Below are positions 48,601 to 56,682 of a stretch of 64,000 bases of DNA, piece by piece. This DNA comes from Isoptericola jiangsuensis (GTDB lineage Bacteria > Actinomycetota > Actinomycetes > Actinomycetales > Cellulomonadaceae), in assembly GCF_002563715.1 (NCBI RefSeq), contig NZ_PDJJ01000001.1:1054001-1118000 (forward strand), written 5' to 3'. A program made the position numbers and the translations under genes. How positions within the stretch are numbered: position 1 is the first letter of the stretch; every line of letters begins with the position of its first letter. Under the pieces are notes generated by a model. The model was not told the DNA's origin. It worked only from the letters and a program-made list of their open reading frames with translations, and did not search any database.

Positions 48601-50845
48601 CGCCCGGTTCCAGGTCGTCACCGGCGCCGCCGGCACGGTGCGGCTCGACATGGTGTCCCTGTTCCCGCAGGACACCTGGGTCGGACCGGTCAACGGCAAG
48701 AGCCCGCTGCGCAAGGACCTCGCCGAGATGGTCGCCGACCTCCACCCGCAGTTCCTGCGGTTCCCCGGCGGCTGCGTGACGAACGTCGGCACGTTCGACA
48801 CCTACCTCGGCTCCGACGGTCAGGACCGCCGCCGCACGTACCAGTGGAAGGAGACCATCGGGCCCGTCGAGGAGCGCCCGACCAACTGGAACTTCTGGGG
48901 CTACAACCAGTCGTACGGCATCGGCTACCTCGAGTACATGGAGTGGGCCGAGGACCTCGGCGCCACCCCGCTGCCCGTCGTGTCCGTCGGCGCCAACGGC
49001 TGCGGCTCCTCCATCCCCGAGATGCACGTCGGCGACGAGAACTTCGACCGGTGGGTCGCCGACACCGTGGACCTCGTCGAGTTCGCCAAGGGCGACGTCG
49101 ACACCGAGTGGGGTGCCGTGCGCGCCGAGCTCGGCCACCCGGAACCGTTCGACCTGCGCTACATCGGCCTCGGCAACGAGGAGAACACCGACACGTTCCA
49201 GGCGAACTTCCCCGCGTTCCGTGACGCCGTCGAGGCCGCCAGCGCCGAGCACGGCTGGGACGTCACCATCATCTCCAACTCCGGTCCCGACGACACCGGC
49301 GCCCGGTTCGACGAGCTGTGGGAGTTCAACCGCGACCAGGGCGTCGACATGGTCGACGAGCACTACTACAACGACCCCTCCTGGTTCCTGCAGAACGACG
49401 AGCGGTACGACTCCTACGACCGCGAGGGCCCGCACGTGTTCCTCGGCGAGTACGCCTCGCGCGGCAACACCTGGGGCAACGCGCTCGCCGAGGCGGCCTA
49501 CATGACGGGCCTGGAGCGCAACTCCGACCTCGTCGAGCTGGCCTCCTACGCCCCGATGTTCGCCAACGAGGACTACGTGCAGTGGTCCCCGGACATGATG
49601 TGGTTCGACAACGACGAGTCGTGGGCGTCGGCGAACTACTGGAACCAGCACCTGTTCATGAACAACGTCGGCGACGAGGTCGTGCCGAGCACCCACACCG
49701 GCCCGCCGGCCGTGGGCAGTGAGGACCTCGACGGCGGGGTGTTCCTGTCGACCTGGTCCACCCGGGCCGCGTACGACGACGTCACGGTGACCGACAACGC
49801 CACGGGTGACGTGCTGTTCTCCGACACGTTCTCCGACGCGTCGCAGTGGTCGCCCGTCGCGGGCTCCTGGGCCGTCACGGGCGGGGAGTACGTCCAGTCG
49901 TCGGGGACCGTCAACGACGCCCGCAGCATCGTCACCGACGCCTACGGCAAGGACTGGTCGAACTACACCCTGGAGCTCGACGCCCGGAAGATCTCCGGCA
50001 ACGAGGGCTTCCTCGTCGGGTTCGCCGCCGGCGGCGCCAACGACTACTACTGGTGGAACCTCGGCGGGTGGAACAACACCCGCTCCGTCCTCCAGCGGGC
50101 GTCCGGCGGGTCCGCGAACGAGGTCGAGGCCCTCGAGGGCCAGCGCCTCGTCACCGGCCAGGACTACCACGTCAAGGTCGTCGTCGAGGGCCGCACCATC
50201 GAGCTCTACCTCGACGGCGAGCTCCAGATGACCTACACCGAGCCCACCGAGAAGTCGCTCTACCAGGTCGTCACCCACGACGACGCCACGGGTGAGCTCA
50301 TCGTCAAGGTGGTCAACCCGGGCGCCGCCACCGCCCGCACGGACGTGTCCGTCACCGGCGCGTTCGACGTCGCGGCCGACGTGGCCGTCACCGAGATCGT
50401 GGCCGACGCGTCGGCCACCAACACCAAGGCCGACCCGGACGCCGTCGTGCCGGTGGACCGTGCCTGGGACGGGGGAGCGAACGAGTTCACGTACGACTTC
50501 CCGGCCCGCTCGGTGACGTTCCTGCGGCTCGCCGAAAAGCCCGCCGAGCCGACCCACCCCGCCTGGGAGGCCGGCACGGTGTACACCGCGGGCGACCTCG
50601 TGACGTTCGAGGGATCGACGTGGCTGGCGACCTGGTGGACGAAGAACCAGGAGCCCGGCGCCTCCCCGTGGGGTCCGTGGCAGGAGATCGTCGAGGCGGC
50701 GGACGGCACCGCGGTGTGGACGCCGTCGCGGATCTTCACCGCCGGGGACGTCGTCGTGCACGACGGCGTGCGGTACACGGCGCAGTGGTGGACGCGGAAC
50801 CAGGAGCCGGGCGGCAAGCACGGCCCGTGGAAGGTGACGCCCTGA
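45695..50845 (+). CDS. Secreted bimodular arabinofuranosidase: GH43 plus GH51 with binding modules
   Basis: 1716 residues; ATG 45695 with GAGGAG upstream and a signal peptide (~1-40). A GH43 propeller (~45-390) has predicted base D105 (GLRDPF), D245 (MIDST) and acid E315 (GEGPTMF). A BIG2 Ig-like domain (~396-474) and a DUF1349/LamG-like sandwich (~486-675) follow. The GH51 part (~803-1345), interrupted by a CBM4_9-like module after RNRSFEFNT, has acid/base E1162 (GLGNEEN) and nucleophile E1252 (FLGEYAS). A second jelly-roll (~1360-1510) precedes two short CBM5/12-type modules (~1622-1716) with WWTKNQEPG and WWTRNQEPG. It should release arabinose from arabinan or arabinoxylan outside the cell. 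Upstream operator links it to the ara genes. Confidence 0.93.
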   Translation: MYNAVRRSAPPLALALALALPASTTALPAAALAAPAAAATSLPTAVDVVDADHAAYVFPYFAGEGADGEKIYLAVSEDEDPTTWHTLNDGEPVLESTLGTQGLRDPFLIRHPETGVYYLLATDLQIYGGGDFGTAQETGSRSMMVWSSPDLVTWSEQREVELAPENAGNLWAPEAHWDATANDGEGEFVVYWASALYDEDLDPADRDIATSYQRMMSSTTQDFTEFTEPQPWIDMDRGAGRGMIDSTVAEVSDGADGSVYHRLTKDEADYTVRQESSTDLRLTQGVTDGDGWDLIAEHVGVGQPNPWGGTFTAGEGPTMFPSLTDDSWYLMMDQPSYHGGQGYMLFRTDDLASGDWTSMPDVELPSNPRHGTVLPITADEQTALLEAYQPDLLAEGVALDRSEVRLTAGATTTLSATVTPITADDRSVTWGSDDEDVATVDADGVVTGVADGTATITATSPFGTAAATVTVTTPTAAPLPDGAWVDPFDGDQLRDRWSIAREEASAWSLGGGALTLQSQPGDTYQGDNSYENVFLLDVPAGDFVAQTALAATPQRDFQGAGIIAWQDHDNYVRAGLTHASVFGGDPVGIETGTETGAVYGATFAARPGSTGETVRLTRTGDTMTVAVWDDVDWTQVATTTLAADVTQVGLYALAAGSAPSHEVEFDYFALVEPEGADIVPDGEFTLAGTDGRHLVDDDGLALVTERPLVTTGFVATPTGDVPGPVTLATPAGDPLVRAGDRLTVGDAGTEPVELRLTDVGGGKIAVLVGDRALTEGPDGTLVLGDVDDAARLVVVPVEVTEHALTIDADAERTDMSDDLYGAFYEDINYAADGGLYAELVRNRSFEFNTSDNASFTGLTGWSRVGGGTIAVESERSQWLNDSNRYYLTVRSDGTTGVSNASFNEGVAVTDGASYDVSVWARTTTAQDLTVRVVSADGATTYATGKVAVDGSDAWKRYTTTLKVTGTANDARFQVVTGAAGTVRLDMVSLFPQDTWVGPVNGKSPLRKDLAEMVADLHPQFLRFPGGCVTNVGTFDTYLGSDGQDRRRTYQWKETIGPVEERPTNWNFWGYNQSYGIGYLEYMEWAEDLGATPLPVVSVGANGCGSSIPEMHVGDENFDRWVADTVDLVEFAKGDVDTEWGAVRAELGHPEPFDLRYIGLGNEENTDTFQANFPAFRDAVEAASAEHGWDVTIISNSGPDDTGARFDELWEFNRDQGVDMVDEHYYNDPSWFLQNDERYDSYDREGPHVFLGEYASRGNTWGNALAEAAYMTGLERNSDLVELASYAPMFANEDYVQWSPDMMWFDNDESWASANYWNQHLFMNNVGDEVVPSTHTGPPAVGSEDLDGGVFLSTWSTRAAYDDVTVTDNATGDVLFSDTFSDASQWSPVAGSWAVTGGEYVQSSGTVNDARSIVTDAYGKDWSNYTLELDARKISGNEGFLVGFAAGGANDYYWWNLGGWNNTRSVLQRASGGSANEVEALEGQRLVTGQDYHVKVVVEGRTIELYLDGELQMTYTEPTEKSLYQVVTHDDATGELIVKVVNPGAATARTDVSVTGAFDVAADVAVTEIVADASATNTKADPDAVVPVDRAWDGGANEFTYDFPARSVTFLRLAEKPAEPTHPAWEAGTVYTAGDLVTFEGSTWLATWWTKNQEPGASPWGPWQEIVEAADGTAVWTPSRIFTAGDVVVHDGVRYTAQWWTRNQEPGGKHGPWKVTP

Positions 50846-50901
50846 CCGGTCGGCCGACTGACGGTCGGCCCGACTGACGGTCGAGCCGACCGACGACGCG
50901 A

Positions 50902-50958
50902 CGAGCGTGCCGGCCGCTCCCTCACGAGAGCCTCATGAGGGAGCTGCCGGCACGCTCG
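50902..50958 (+). terminator. Palindromic terminator after the GH43-GH51 gene
   Basis: CGAGCGTGCCGGC (50902-50914) pairs with 50946-50958, and the inner 50916-50923 pairs with 50937-50944, with one C-T mismatch between the two. It is nearly the same outer arm as at 5005-5063. Confidence 0.72.
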
Positions 50959-51018
50959 CTGCGTCCCGGGGTGGTGCCCCGGGGGGCACCCACCTGGACG
51001 CAAGTGGTCCGCAAGTCT

Positions 51019-51049
51019 CGCAAGCGGTTTGCGTCGCACGGTGTAACCT
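51019..51049 (+). promoter_or_regulatory. LacI gene promoter with autoregulatory operator
   Basis: CGCAAGCGGTTTGCG (51019-51033) is a near-palindrome, and a half-site GCAAG also occurs at 51011. TAACCT (51044-51049) is a -10 box ending six bases before the ATG, so the message is probably leaderless. No clear -35 is seen. Confidence 0.6.
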
Positions 51050-51055
51050 CGGACC

Positions 51056-52069
51056 ATGTCGAGGCGACTGGCCGAGGTGGCCGCCAAGGTGGGAGTCAGC
51101 GAGGCGACCGTGAGCCGCGTGCTCAACGGCAAGCCCGGCGTGTCCCAGGCAACGCGCGACGCCGTCCTCACCGCCCTCGACGTCCTCGGCTACGAACGCC
51201 CCACCAAGCTCCGCGGCGACCGCAACCGCCTCGTCGGGCTCGTCCTGCCCGAGCTCGCCAACCCCATCTTCCCCGCGTTCGCCGAGGTCGTCGGCGGGGC
51301 TCTCGCCCAGCAGGGCTTCACCCCCGTGCTGTGCACCCGCACCGCCGGCGGCATCACCGAGGCCGAGTACATCGACCTCCTCCTCGGCCAGCAGGTCTCC
51401 GGCGTCATCTTCGCCGGCGGTTTCTACTCCGAGCGCGACGCCGACCACGCCCACTACCGGCGCCTCGAACAGCTCAACCTGCCGGTCGTGCTCATCAACG
51501 CCTCGATCGAGACCCTCGACTTCCCGCACGTGTCCTGCGACGACCTCGTCGCCACCCACCAGGCGCTCGAGCACCTCGTCTCCATGGGCCACGAACGCAT
51601 CGGCCTGCTCCTCGGCCCCGCCGACCACGTGCCGTCCGAGCGCAAACTCGCCGCCGCCCGGGCGTTCGCCGCCCGCCACGGCATCGACCTGCCCGAGGAG
51701 CGCGTCGTCCACAGCCAGTACTCCCTGGAGAGCGGCCAGGCCGCCACCAACCGCCTCCTCGAGGCCGGTGTCACCGCCGTCCTCAGCGCTTCCGACCCGC
51801 TTGCCCTCGGCGCCATCCGCGCCGTCCGTCGCGCCGGCCTCGACGTCCCCGGCGACGTCTCCGTCGTCGGCTACGACGACTCCGCGCTGATGAACTCCAC
51901 GGACCCCGCCCTCACGACGGTGCGTCAGCCCATCGACGCCATGGGACGCGCCGCCGTCGACCTCCTGGCCAGCATGATCGCGGGCGCCGAGGTCTCCCGC
52001 GACGAGCTCCTCTTCGAGCCCGAGCTCGTCGTGCGCCGCTCCACCGCGGCGGCCCCGCGCGCCTCCTGA
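51056..52069 (+). CDS. LacI family regulator, probable alpha-glucoside (maltose) repressor
   Basis: 337 residues. The headpiece RLAEVAAKVGVSEATVSRVL with NGKPGV is followed by a PurR-like core (LVGLVLPELANPIFPAFAEV, HLVSMGHERIGLLLGP, VVGYDDSALMNSTDPALTTVRQ). ATG 51056 lacks a ribosome site; a -10 box just upstream suggests a leaderless message. The gene precedes the GH13 glucosidase and MalEFG-type importer, so it is the likely local repressor; the pullulanase operator at 13106 may be another target. Confidence 0.93.
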   Translation: MSRRLAEVAAKVGVSEATVSRVLNGKPGVSQATRDAVLTALDVLGYERPTKLRGDRNRLVGLVLPELANPIFPAFAEVVGGALAQQGFTPVLCTRTAGGITEAEYIDLLLGQQVSGVIFAGGFYSERDADHAHYRRLEQLNLPVVLINASIETLDFPHVSCDDLVATHQALEHLVSMGHERIGLLLGPADHVPSERKLAAARAFAARHGIDLPEERVVHSQYSLESGQAATNRLLEAGVTAVLSASDPLALGAIRAVRRAGLDVPGDVSVVGYDDSALMNSTDPALTTVRQPIDAMGRAAVDLLASMIAGAEVSRDELLFEPELVVRRSTAAAPRAS

Positions 52070-52094
52070 TCTGGGCCTGCCGCGGTTGCGGCGG

Positions 52095-52190
52095 TCCGGT
52101 GGGCGGGTGGTGGCGCGCGGTCGCGCGCACGGGCGCAGGGCGCCCTCCGCTCCCGGTCTGACGACCGCGCGCCACCACCCGCCCACCGGA
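52095..52190. repeat. Large 29-bp inverted repeat
   Basis: Bases 52095-52123 and 52162-52190 are exact reverse complements over 29 bp, around a 38-base GC-rich middle. It lies 25 bases after the LacI stop and could serve as its terminator, but it is longer than the other terminators here. No coding potential is seen between 52070 and 52508. Confidence 0.75.
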
Positions 52191-52255
52191 CCTCGTCCAG
52201 CCCCTCGCCTCTCGCGGCAGACGTGACTCGACGTGCGCCGACAGCGGAGGTGGAC

Positions 52256-52344
52256 GGGGCGGGGTGACCGCGCGGCGTCGTCGAACCGGAAGTGGACGGC
52301 CCCCTGGGGCCCGTGAACGCGACGTCGCGCGGTCACCCCGCCCC
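52256..52344. repeat. Second large inverted repeat, 24 bp
   Basis: Arms 52256-52279 and 52321-52344 match as reverse complements at 23 of 24 positions (the exception allows G-U pairing). The 41-base middle holds a further GGCCCC/GGGGCC hairpin. It follows the 29-bp repeat by 65 bases, so an RNA across both would form two long hairpins. Confidence 0.7.
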
Positions 52345-52424
52345 GGCCGCCGTCGGGACCACCCGCCCCGGCCGTGCCTCCGCGTCCCGCCGGAACGTCA
52401 ACAAGCAATGATCGCGATTCGATA

Positions 52425-52470
52425 ACGCAACTGTCGAGTTCTTGCGTAGATCATGTCGGCTGGTTACTGT
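52425..52470 (+). promoter_or_regulatory. GH13 alpha-glucosidase operon promoter and operator
   Basis: ACGCAA (52425-52430) and TTGCGT (52442-52447) form an inverted repeat with an 11-base spacer. TTGCGT also serves as -35, with TACTGT (52465-52470) as -10 at 17 bases. An outer ATGATC/GATCAT pair flanks it (52408-52413, 52449-52454). The GCAA half-sites resemble those before the LacI gene at 51019. Confidence 0.65.
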
Positions 52471-52508
52471 CGGGCTCGACGACGACGTTCGAACAGAAGG
52501 GCTCGACG

Positions 52509-54185
52509 GTGAGCACGCTCCACGACGCCGACTGGTGGCGGCACGCGGTGATCTACCAGGTGTACCCGCGGTCCTTCGCGGACGGTGACGGCGACGGGAC
52601 CGGCGACCTCGCCGGGGTCCGGACGCACCTGCCGTACCTGCGGGACCTGGGGGTCGACGCGATCTGGTTCACCCCCTGGTACGCGTCGCCCCTGGCGGAC
52701 GGCGGGTACGACGTGGCGGACTACCGGCGGATCGACCCGGCGTTCGGCACGCTCGCGGAGGCGGAGGCCCTCATCGCGGAGGCCCGTGAGCTGGGGATCC
52801 GGACCATCGTCGACGTCGTGCCCAACCACGTGTCCGACCAGCACGCCTGGTTCCGGGCGGCGCTGGCCGCCGGGCCGGGGTCGCCGGAGCGGGAGCGGTT
52901 CTGGTTCCGCGACGGCCGCGGCCCGGGCGGCGACGAGATGCCGACGTCGTGGGAGTCGAGCTTCCAGGGGGACACGTGGACGCGTGTCACCGAGGCGGAC
53001 GGCACGCCCGGCCAGTGGTACCTGCACCTGTTCACCCCGCAGCAGCCGGACCTCAACTGGGACCACCCGGACGTGCGGGCCGAGCACGAGGACGTCCTGC
53101 GGTTCTGGTTCGACCGGGGCGCGGCAGGGATCCGCATCGACTCCGCGGCGCTGCCGGTGAAGGACCCGGCGCTGCCGGAGGTGCCGGACGCCTGGGGGCC
53201 GGGGGAGCACCCGCACCTGGACCGCGACGGACTGCACGACGTCTACCGGGCGTGGCGGGCCGTGGCGGACTCCTACGCGGAGCCGCGCGTGCTCGTGGGC
53301 GAGATCTGGCTGCCGGACGCCGAGCGGTTCGCGCTGTACCTGCGAACGGACGAGATGCACACGGCGTTCAACTTCGACTTCATGACGCGGCCCTGGGAGG
53401 CGAAGGCGCTGCGGGAGTCGATCCGCACGACCCTGGAGGCGCACGAGCCCGTGGGCGCGCCCGCCACGTGGGTGCTGTCGAACCACGACATCACGCGCCC
53501 GGTGACGCGGTACGGCCGCGAGGACTCGTCGTTCGACTTCGCGGCGAAGCGGTTCGGCACGCCGACGGACCTCGATCTCGGGCGGCGTCGCGCCCGGGCG
53601 GCGGCCCTGCTGACGGGGGCGCTGCCGGGCACGCTGTACGTGTACCAGGGCGACGAGCTGGGGCTGCCGGAGGTGGAGCTGCCGCGCGACGTGGTGCAGG
53701 ACCCGATGCACTTCCGCTCCGGCGGCGTCGACCCGGGCCGGGACGGCTGCCGCGTGCCGCTGCCGTGGACGCGGGAGGGCCGCTCGGCGGGCTTCTCGCC
53801 CGAGGACGCGACGGGGGAGCCGTGGCTGCCGCAGCCGGCGGGCTGGGGCGAGCTGTCCGTCGCGGCGCAGGAGGCCGACCCGACGTCGATGCTGCACCTG
53901 TACCGCGCGATGCTGGCCGCCCGCCGTGCCGAGCCGGCCCTCGCGGGTGAGGAACTGACCTGGGTGGCCCTGCCCGCCGCGGGCGACGACGTGCTCGCGT
54001 TCGCGCGGACGGCGCCCGGGCCGGGCGGCGGCACGCTCGTCTGCGCCGTGAACCTCGGGCCCGCGGCCGTCCCGCTGCCCCGCGGGGCCGACGTCGTCCT
54101 GGCGTCGTCCCCCCTCGACCCGGCCCCCGCACCCGACGCGGGGCCCGACCTGCCGCCGGACACCGCCGTCTGGTACCGCCCGTAG
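52509..54185 (+). CDS. GH13 alpha-glucosidase (cytoplasmic)
   Basis: 558 residues from GTG 52509, with GAAGGG upstream; the following residues STLHDADWWRHAVIYQVYPR are the standard N-terminus of this subfamily. No signal peptide is present. Catalytic residues by motif are nucleophile D211 (GIRIDSAAL), acid/base E265 (GEIW) and D327 (SNHD). The region FTPWYASPLADGGYDVADYR fits exo-acting alpha-glucosidases (GH13_23/30). It would split imported maltose, isomaltose or related oligosaccharides. It is first in an operon with the MalE/F/G-type importer. Confidence 0.94.
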   Translation: MSTLHDADWWRHAVIYQVYPRSFADGDGDGTGDLAGVRTHLPYLRDLGVDAIWFTPWYASPLADGGYDVADYRRIDPAFGTLAEAEALIAEARELGIRTIVDVVPNHVSDQHAWFRAALAAGPGSPERERFWFRDGRGPGGDEMPTSWESSFQGDTWTRVTEADGTPGQWYLHLFTPQQPDLNWDHPDVRAEHEDVLRFWFDRGAAGIRIDSAALPVKDPALPEVPDAWGPGEHPHLDRDGLHDVYRAWRAVADSYAEPRVLVGEIWLPDAERFALYLRTDEMHTAFNFDFMTRPWEAKALRESIRTTLEAHEPVGAPATWVLSNHDITRPVTRYGREDSSFDFAAKRFGTPTDLDLGRRRARAAALLTGALPGTLYVYQGDELGLPEVELPRDVVQDPMHFRSGGVDPGRDGCRVPLPWTREGRSAGFSPEDATGEPWLPQPAGWGELSVAAQEADPTSMLHLYRAMLAARRAEPALAGEELTWVALPAAGDDVLAFARTAPGPGGGTLVCAVNLGPAAVPLPRGADVVLASSPLDPAPAPDAGPDLPPDTAVWYRP

Positions 54186-54194
54186 GGCCGCCAC

Positions 54195-54221
54195 GCCGTC
54201 CACGGACCCGCCGCGGACGGC
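54195..54221 (+). terminator. Intra-operon hairpin after the alpha-glucosidase gene
   Basis: 11-base arms (54195-54205 and 54211-54221) pair with one A-C mismatch, nine bases after the stop. A second small stem lies near 54268-54287. They probably modulate rather than end transcription. Confidence 0.45.
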
Positions 54222-54303
54222 ACCACCTGTGCACCACCGCACCACCCGCACCACCCGATCGCAGAGCCCCGCACGCACCGTGCGGGCCGACCAAGGAGTG
54301 ACG

Positions 54304-55698
54304 ATGAAGTCAACGCGACGCACCACCGCGCTCGCCCTCGCCGGGGCGCTGACCCTCGGAGCCGCGCTCACCGCGTGCAGCGCCGACGACGGGCAGGGCA
54401 CCGCCCCCGCGGAGGCCGAGGAGACGTCCGACGAGCCGGTGACGATCCAGGTCGCCATCGACGAGGGCCTGGAGGAGGGGGCGGTCGAGGCCGTCAAGAC
54501 GCGCATCGACGAGTTCGAGGCGGAGCACCCGAACATCACGGTGGAGACCCAGGAGTACACCTGGGTGGGCACGACGTTCGCGGCGGACCTCGCCGGCGGC
54601 ACCCTGCCCGACGTCTTCACCGTCCCGTTCACGGACGGCCGCGGGCTGATCGAGCGGCAGCAGATCGCCGACATCTCGGGGCTCGTCGCGGAGCTGCCGT
54701 ACGCGGCCGACCTCAACCCGAACGTCGCCGCGGCCGGGCAGTCCTCCGACGGCGGGCAGTGGGCGATGCCGATCGCCGCCTACGGCCAGGCCATCCACTA
54801 CAACCGGGGGATCTTCACCGAGGCGGGTCTCGACCCCGACGCCCCGCCGACCACATGGGACGAGGTCCGCGAGGCCGCGGCGACGATCAGCGAGAAGACC
54901 GGCAAGACGGGCTTCGCGGAGATGACGTCGTCGAACACGGGTGGCTGGATCCTCACGACCCTGGTCTACGCGATGGGCGGCCGGGGCGAGCAGGTCGACG
55001 GCGACACGGCGACCGCGACCGTGGACACCCCCGAGTACGCGAAGGCGCTGGAGTACCTGAAGGCCATGCGCTGGGACGACGACTCGATGGGCGACGAGTT
55101 CCTCTACGACTGGGGCACCAGCCACGCCGACTTCGGCGCCGGCAAGATCGGGATGTTCGTCTCGGGCGGCGGCGACTACGGCAACCTCGCCACGCAGAAC
55201 GCGATGAACCCCGACGACTACGGCGTCACCGTGCTCCCGCTGGAGGGCGACGACGCCGCCGTGCTGGGCGGCGGCACGCTGGCCGCCGTCAACGCCAAGG
55301 CGACGCCCGCCGAGCAGGCCGCCGCGGTCCAGTGGATCGACTTCTACTACATGGCGAAGCTGACGGACGAGCAGGCCGCCGTGGCCGACGCGCAGGCCAC
55401 CGCCGACCAGGGTCAGCCCGTGGGCGTGCCCATCCTGCCGGTGTTCGACCAGGAGTCGGAGGAGCAGCGCCAGGCCTGGATCGCGGACCTCACCAACGTG
55501 CCGCTGGAGCAGTTCGCGCCCTACAGCGACTTCATCTACGACCAGCCGCTCGAGGCGGAGCCGCCGGTCGCGACGCAGGACCTGTACGCCGCGCTCGACC
55601 CGGTGGTGCAGGCCGTCCTCACGGACGAGGACGCCGACGTGGCCGCGCTGCTGGCGGAAGCCGAGGCGAACGTGCAGAACCTCATCGACCGGGGATGA
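54304..55698 (+). CDS. Carbohydrate ABC transporter substrate-binding lipoprotein, MalE type
   Basis: 464 residues. ATG 54304 with AAGGAGTG upstream; lipobox ALTACSA and an Ala/Glu/Asp/Thr linker. The mature protein is a family 1 solute-binding fold (VTIQVAIDEGLEEGAVEAVK at its start, IHYNRGIFTEAGLDPDAPPTTWDEV). It delivers an alpha-glucoside or other oligosaccharide, judging from the GH13 gene in front. The stop overlaps the permease start (ATGA). Confidence 0.94.
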   Translation: MKSTRRTTALALAGALTLGAALTACSADDGQGTAPAEAEETSDEPVTIQVAIDEGLEEGAVEAVKTRIDEFEAEHPNITVETQEYTWVGTTFAADLAGGTLPDVFTVPFTDGRGLIERQQIADISGLVAELPYAADLNPNVAAAGQSSDGGQWAMPIAAYGQAIHYNRGIFTEAGLDPDAPPTTWDEVREAAATISEKTGKTGFAEMTSSNTGGWILTTLVYAMGGRGEQVDGDTATATVDTPEYAKALEYLKAMRWDDDSMGDEFLYDWGTSHADFGAGKIGMFVSGGGDYGNLATQNAMNPDDYGVTVLPLEGDDAAVLGGGTLAAVNAKATPAEQAAAVQWIDFYYMAKLTDEQAAVADAQATADQGQPVGVPILPVFDQESEEQRQAWIADLTNVPLEQFAPYSDFIYDQPLEAEPPVATQDLYAALDPVVQAVLTDEDADVAALLAEAEANVQNLIDRG

Positions 55699-56681
55699 CG
55701 ATGGCCCTGCACGCCACGAGCGTCCCGTCGTCGGGCACCGTGCCCGACGGCGGGGCGCCCGCCCCCGCCACGACGTCGCCCCGGCGGCGGCCCCGGCGCA
55801 CACCCCTGACGTGGGTCCGCGGCGGCGGCCTGTCCACGCTGGTCGTCGCGCTGCCCCTGATCGTCGTGTTCGGCCTGTTCTCCTGGTTCCCGATCGTGCG
55901 CGCGGTCGTCATGAGCTTCCAGTACACGAACCTCGTGCAGCCCGCCGAGTGGGTCGGCCTGGACAACTTCACGTACGTGCTGGGCGACCCGCTGCTGGGC
56001 ACGGCCGTGCGCAACACCCTGTACTTCGCCGGCCTGGCGCTCGTGCTCGGGTACCCCGTGCCGCTGGTCGCCGCCGTCCTCATGAGCGAGGTGCGGCGTG
56101 CCAAGGGCCTGTACTCGGCGCTCGCCTACCTGCCGGTGGTGGTGCCGCCCGTCGTGGCGGTGCTGCTGTGGAAGACCTTCTACGACGCGTCCGAGACCGG
56201 GGTGTTCAACACCATCCTCGGAGGGGTCGGCCTCGGGCCGTTCCCGTGGCTCCAGGACCCGTCGTGGGCGATGCCGTCCCTCGTGCTGGAGGCGACGTGG
56301 GCCGCCGCGGGCGGCACCGTCATCATCTACCTCGCCGCGCTCACCGGGGTCGCGCCCGAGCTGTACGACGCCGCCGAGGTCGACGGGGCGGGCGTGTGGC
56401 GCAAGGTCTGGCACGTCACCCTGCCGCAGCTGCGGGGCGTGCTGTTCGTGACGTTCATCCTGCAGATCATCGGCACCGCGCAGGTGTTCACCGAGCCGTA
56501 CCTGTTCACCGGCGGCGGTCCGGCGAACTCCACGACGACCATCCTGCTGATGATCTACAACTACGCGTTCGGCGGGCGCGGCGACTACGGCGCGGCGACC
56601 GCGCTCAGCCTCCTGCTCGCCCTCGTCCTGGCGGTGCTGTCCGCCGTGTACTTCCGGCTCACCGCGAAGTGGAGCGACTGA
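55695..56681 (+). CDS. Carbohydrate ABC transporter permease, MalF type
   Basis: 328 residues; ATG 55695 overlaps the upstream stop (a second ATG lies two codons later). An Arg/Pro-rich cytoplasmic N-terminus precedes six membrane segments. The EAA loop is PELYDAAEVDGAGVWRKVWH. TMD motifs LPLIVVFGLFSWFPIV and TGGGPANSTTTILLMIY are typical of the MalF group. It works with the next gene and a shared ATPase not encoded here. Confidence 0.95.
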   Translation: MTMALHATSVPSSGTVPDGGAPAPATTSPRRRPRRTPLTWVRGGGLSTLVVALPLIVVFGLFSWFPIVRAVVMSFQYTNLVQPAEWVGLDNFTYVLGDPLLGTAVRNTLYFAGLALVLGYPVPLVAAVLMSEVRRAKGLYSALAYLPVVVPPVVAVLLWKTFYDASETGVFNTILGGVGLGPFPWLQDPSWAMPSLVLEATWAAAGGTVIIYLAALTGVAPELYDAAEVDGAGVWRKVWHVTLPQLRGVLFVTFILQIIGTAQVFTEPYLFTGGGPANSTTTILLMIYNYAFGGRGDYGAATALSLLLALVLAVLSAVYFRLTAKWSD

Positions 56682-56682
56682 C

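Noticed and set aside
45716-50821. A 1701-codon minus-strand open frame opposite the GH43-GH51 gene
   Set aside because: Same shadow effect; composition dominated by Val, Gly, Arg, Asp and no recognisable motif or ribosome site.
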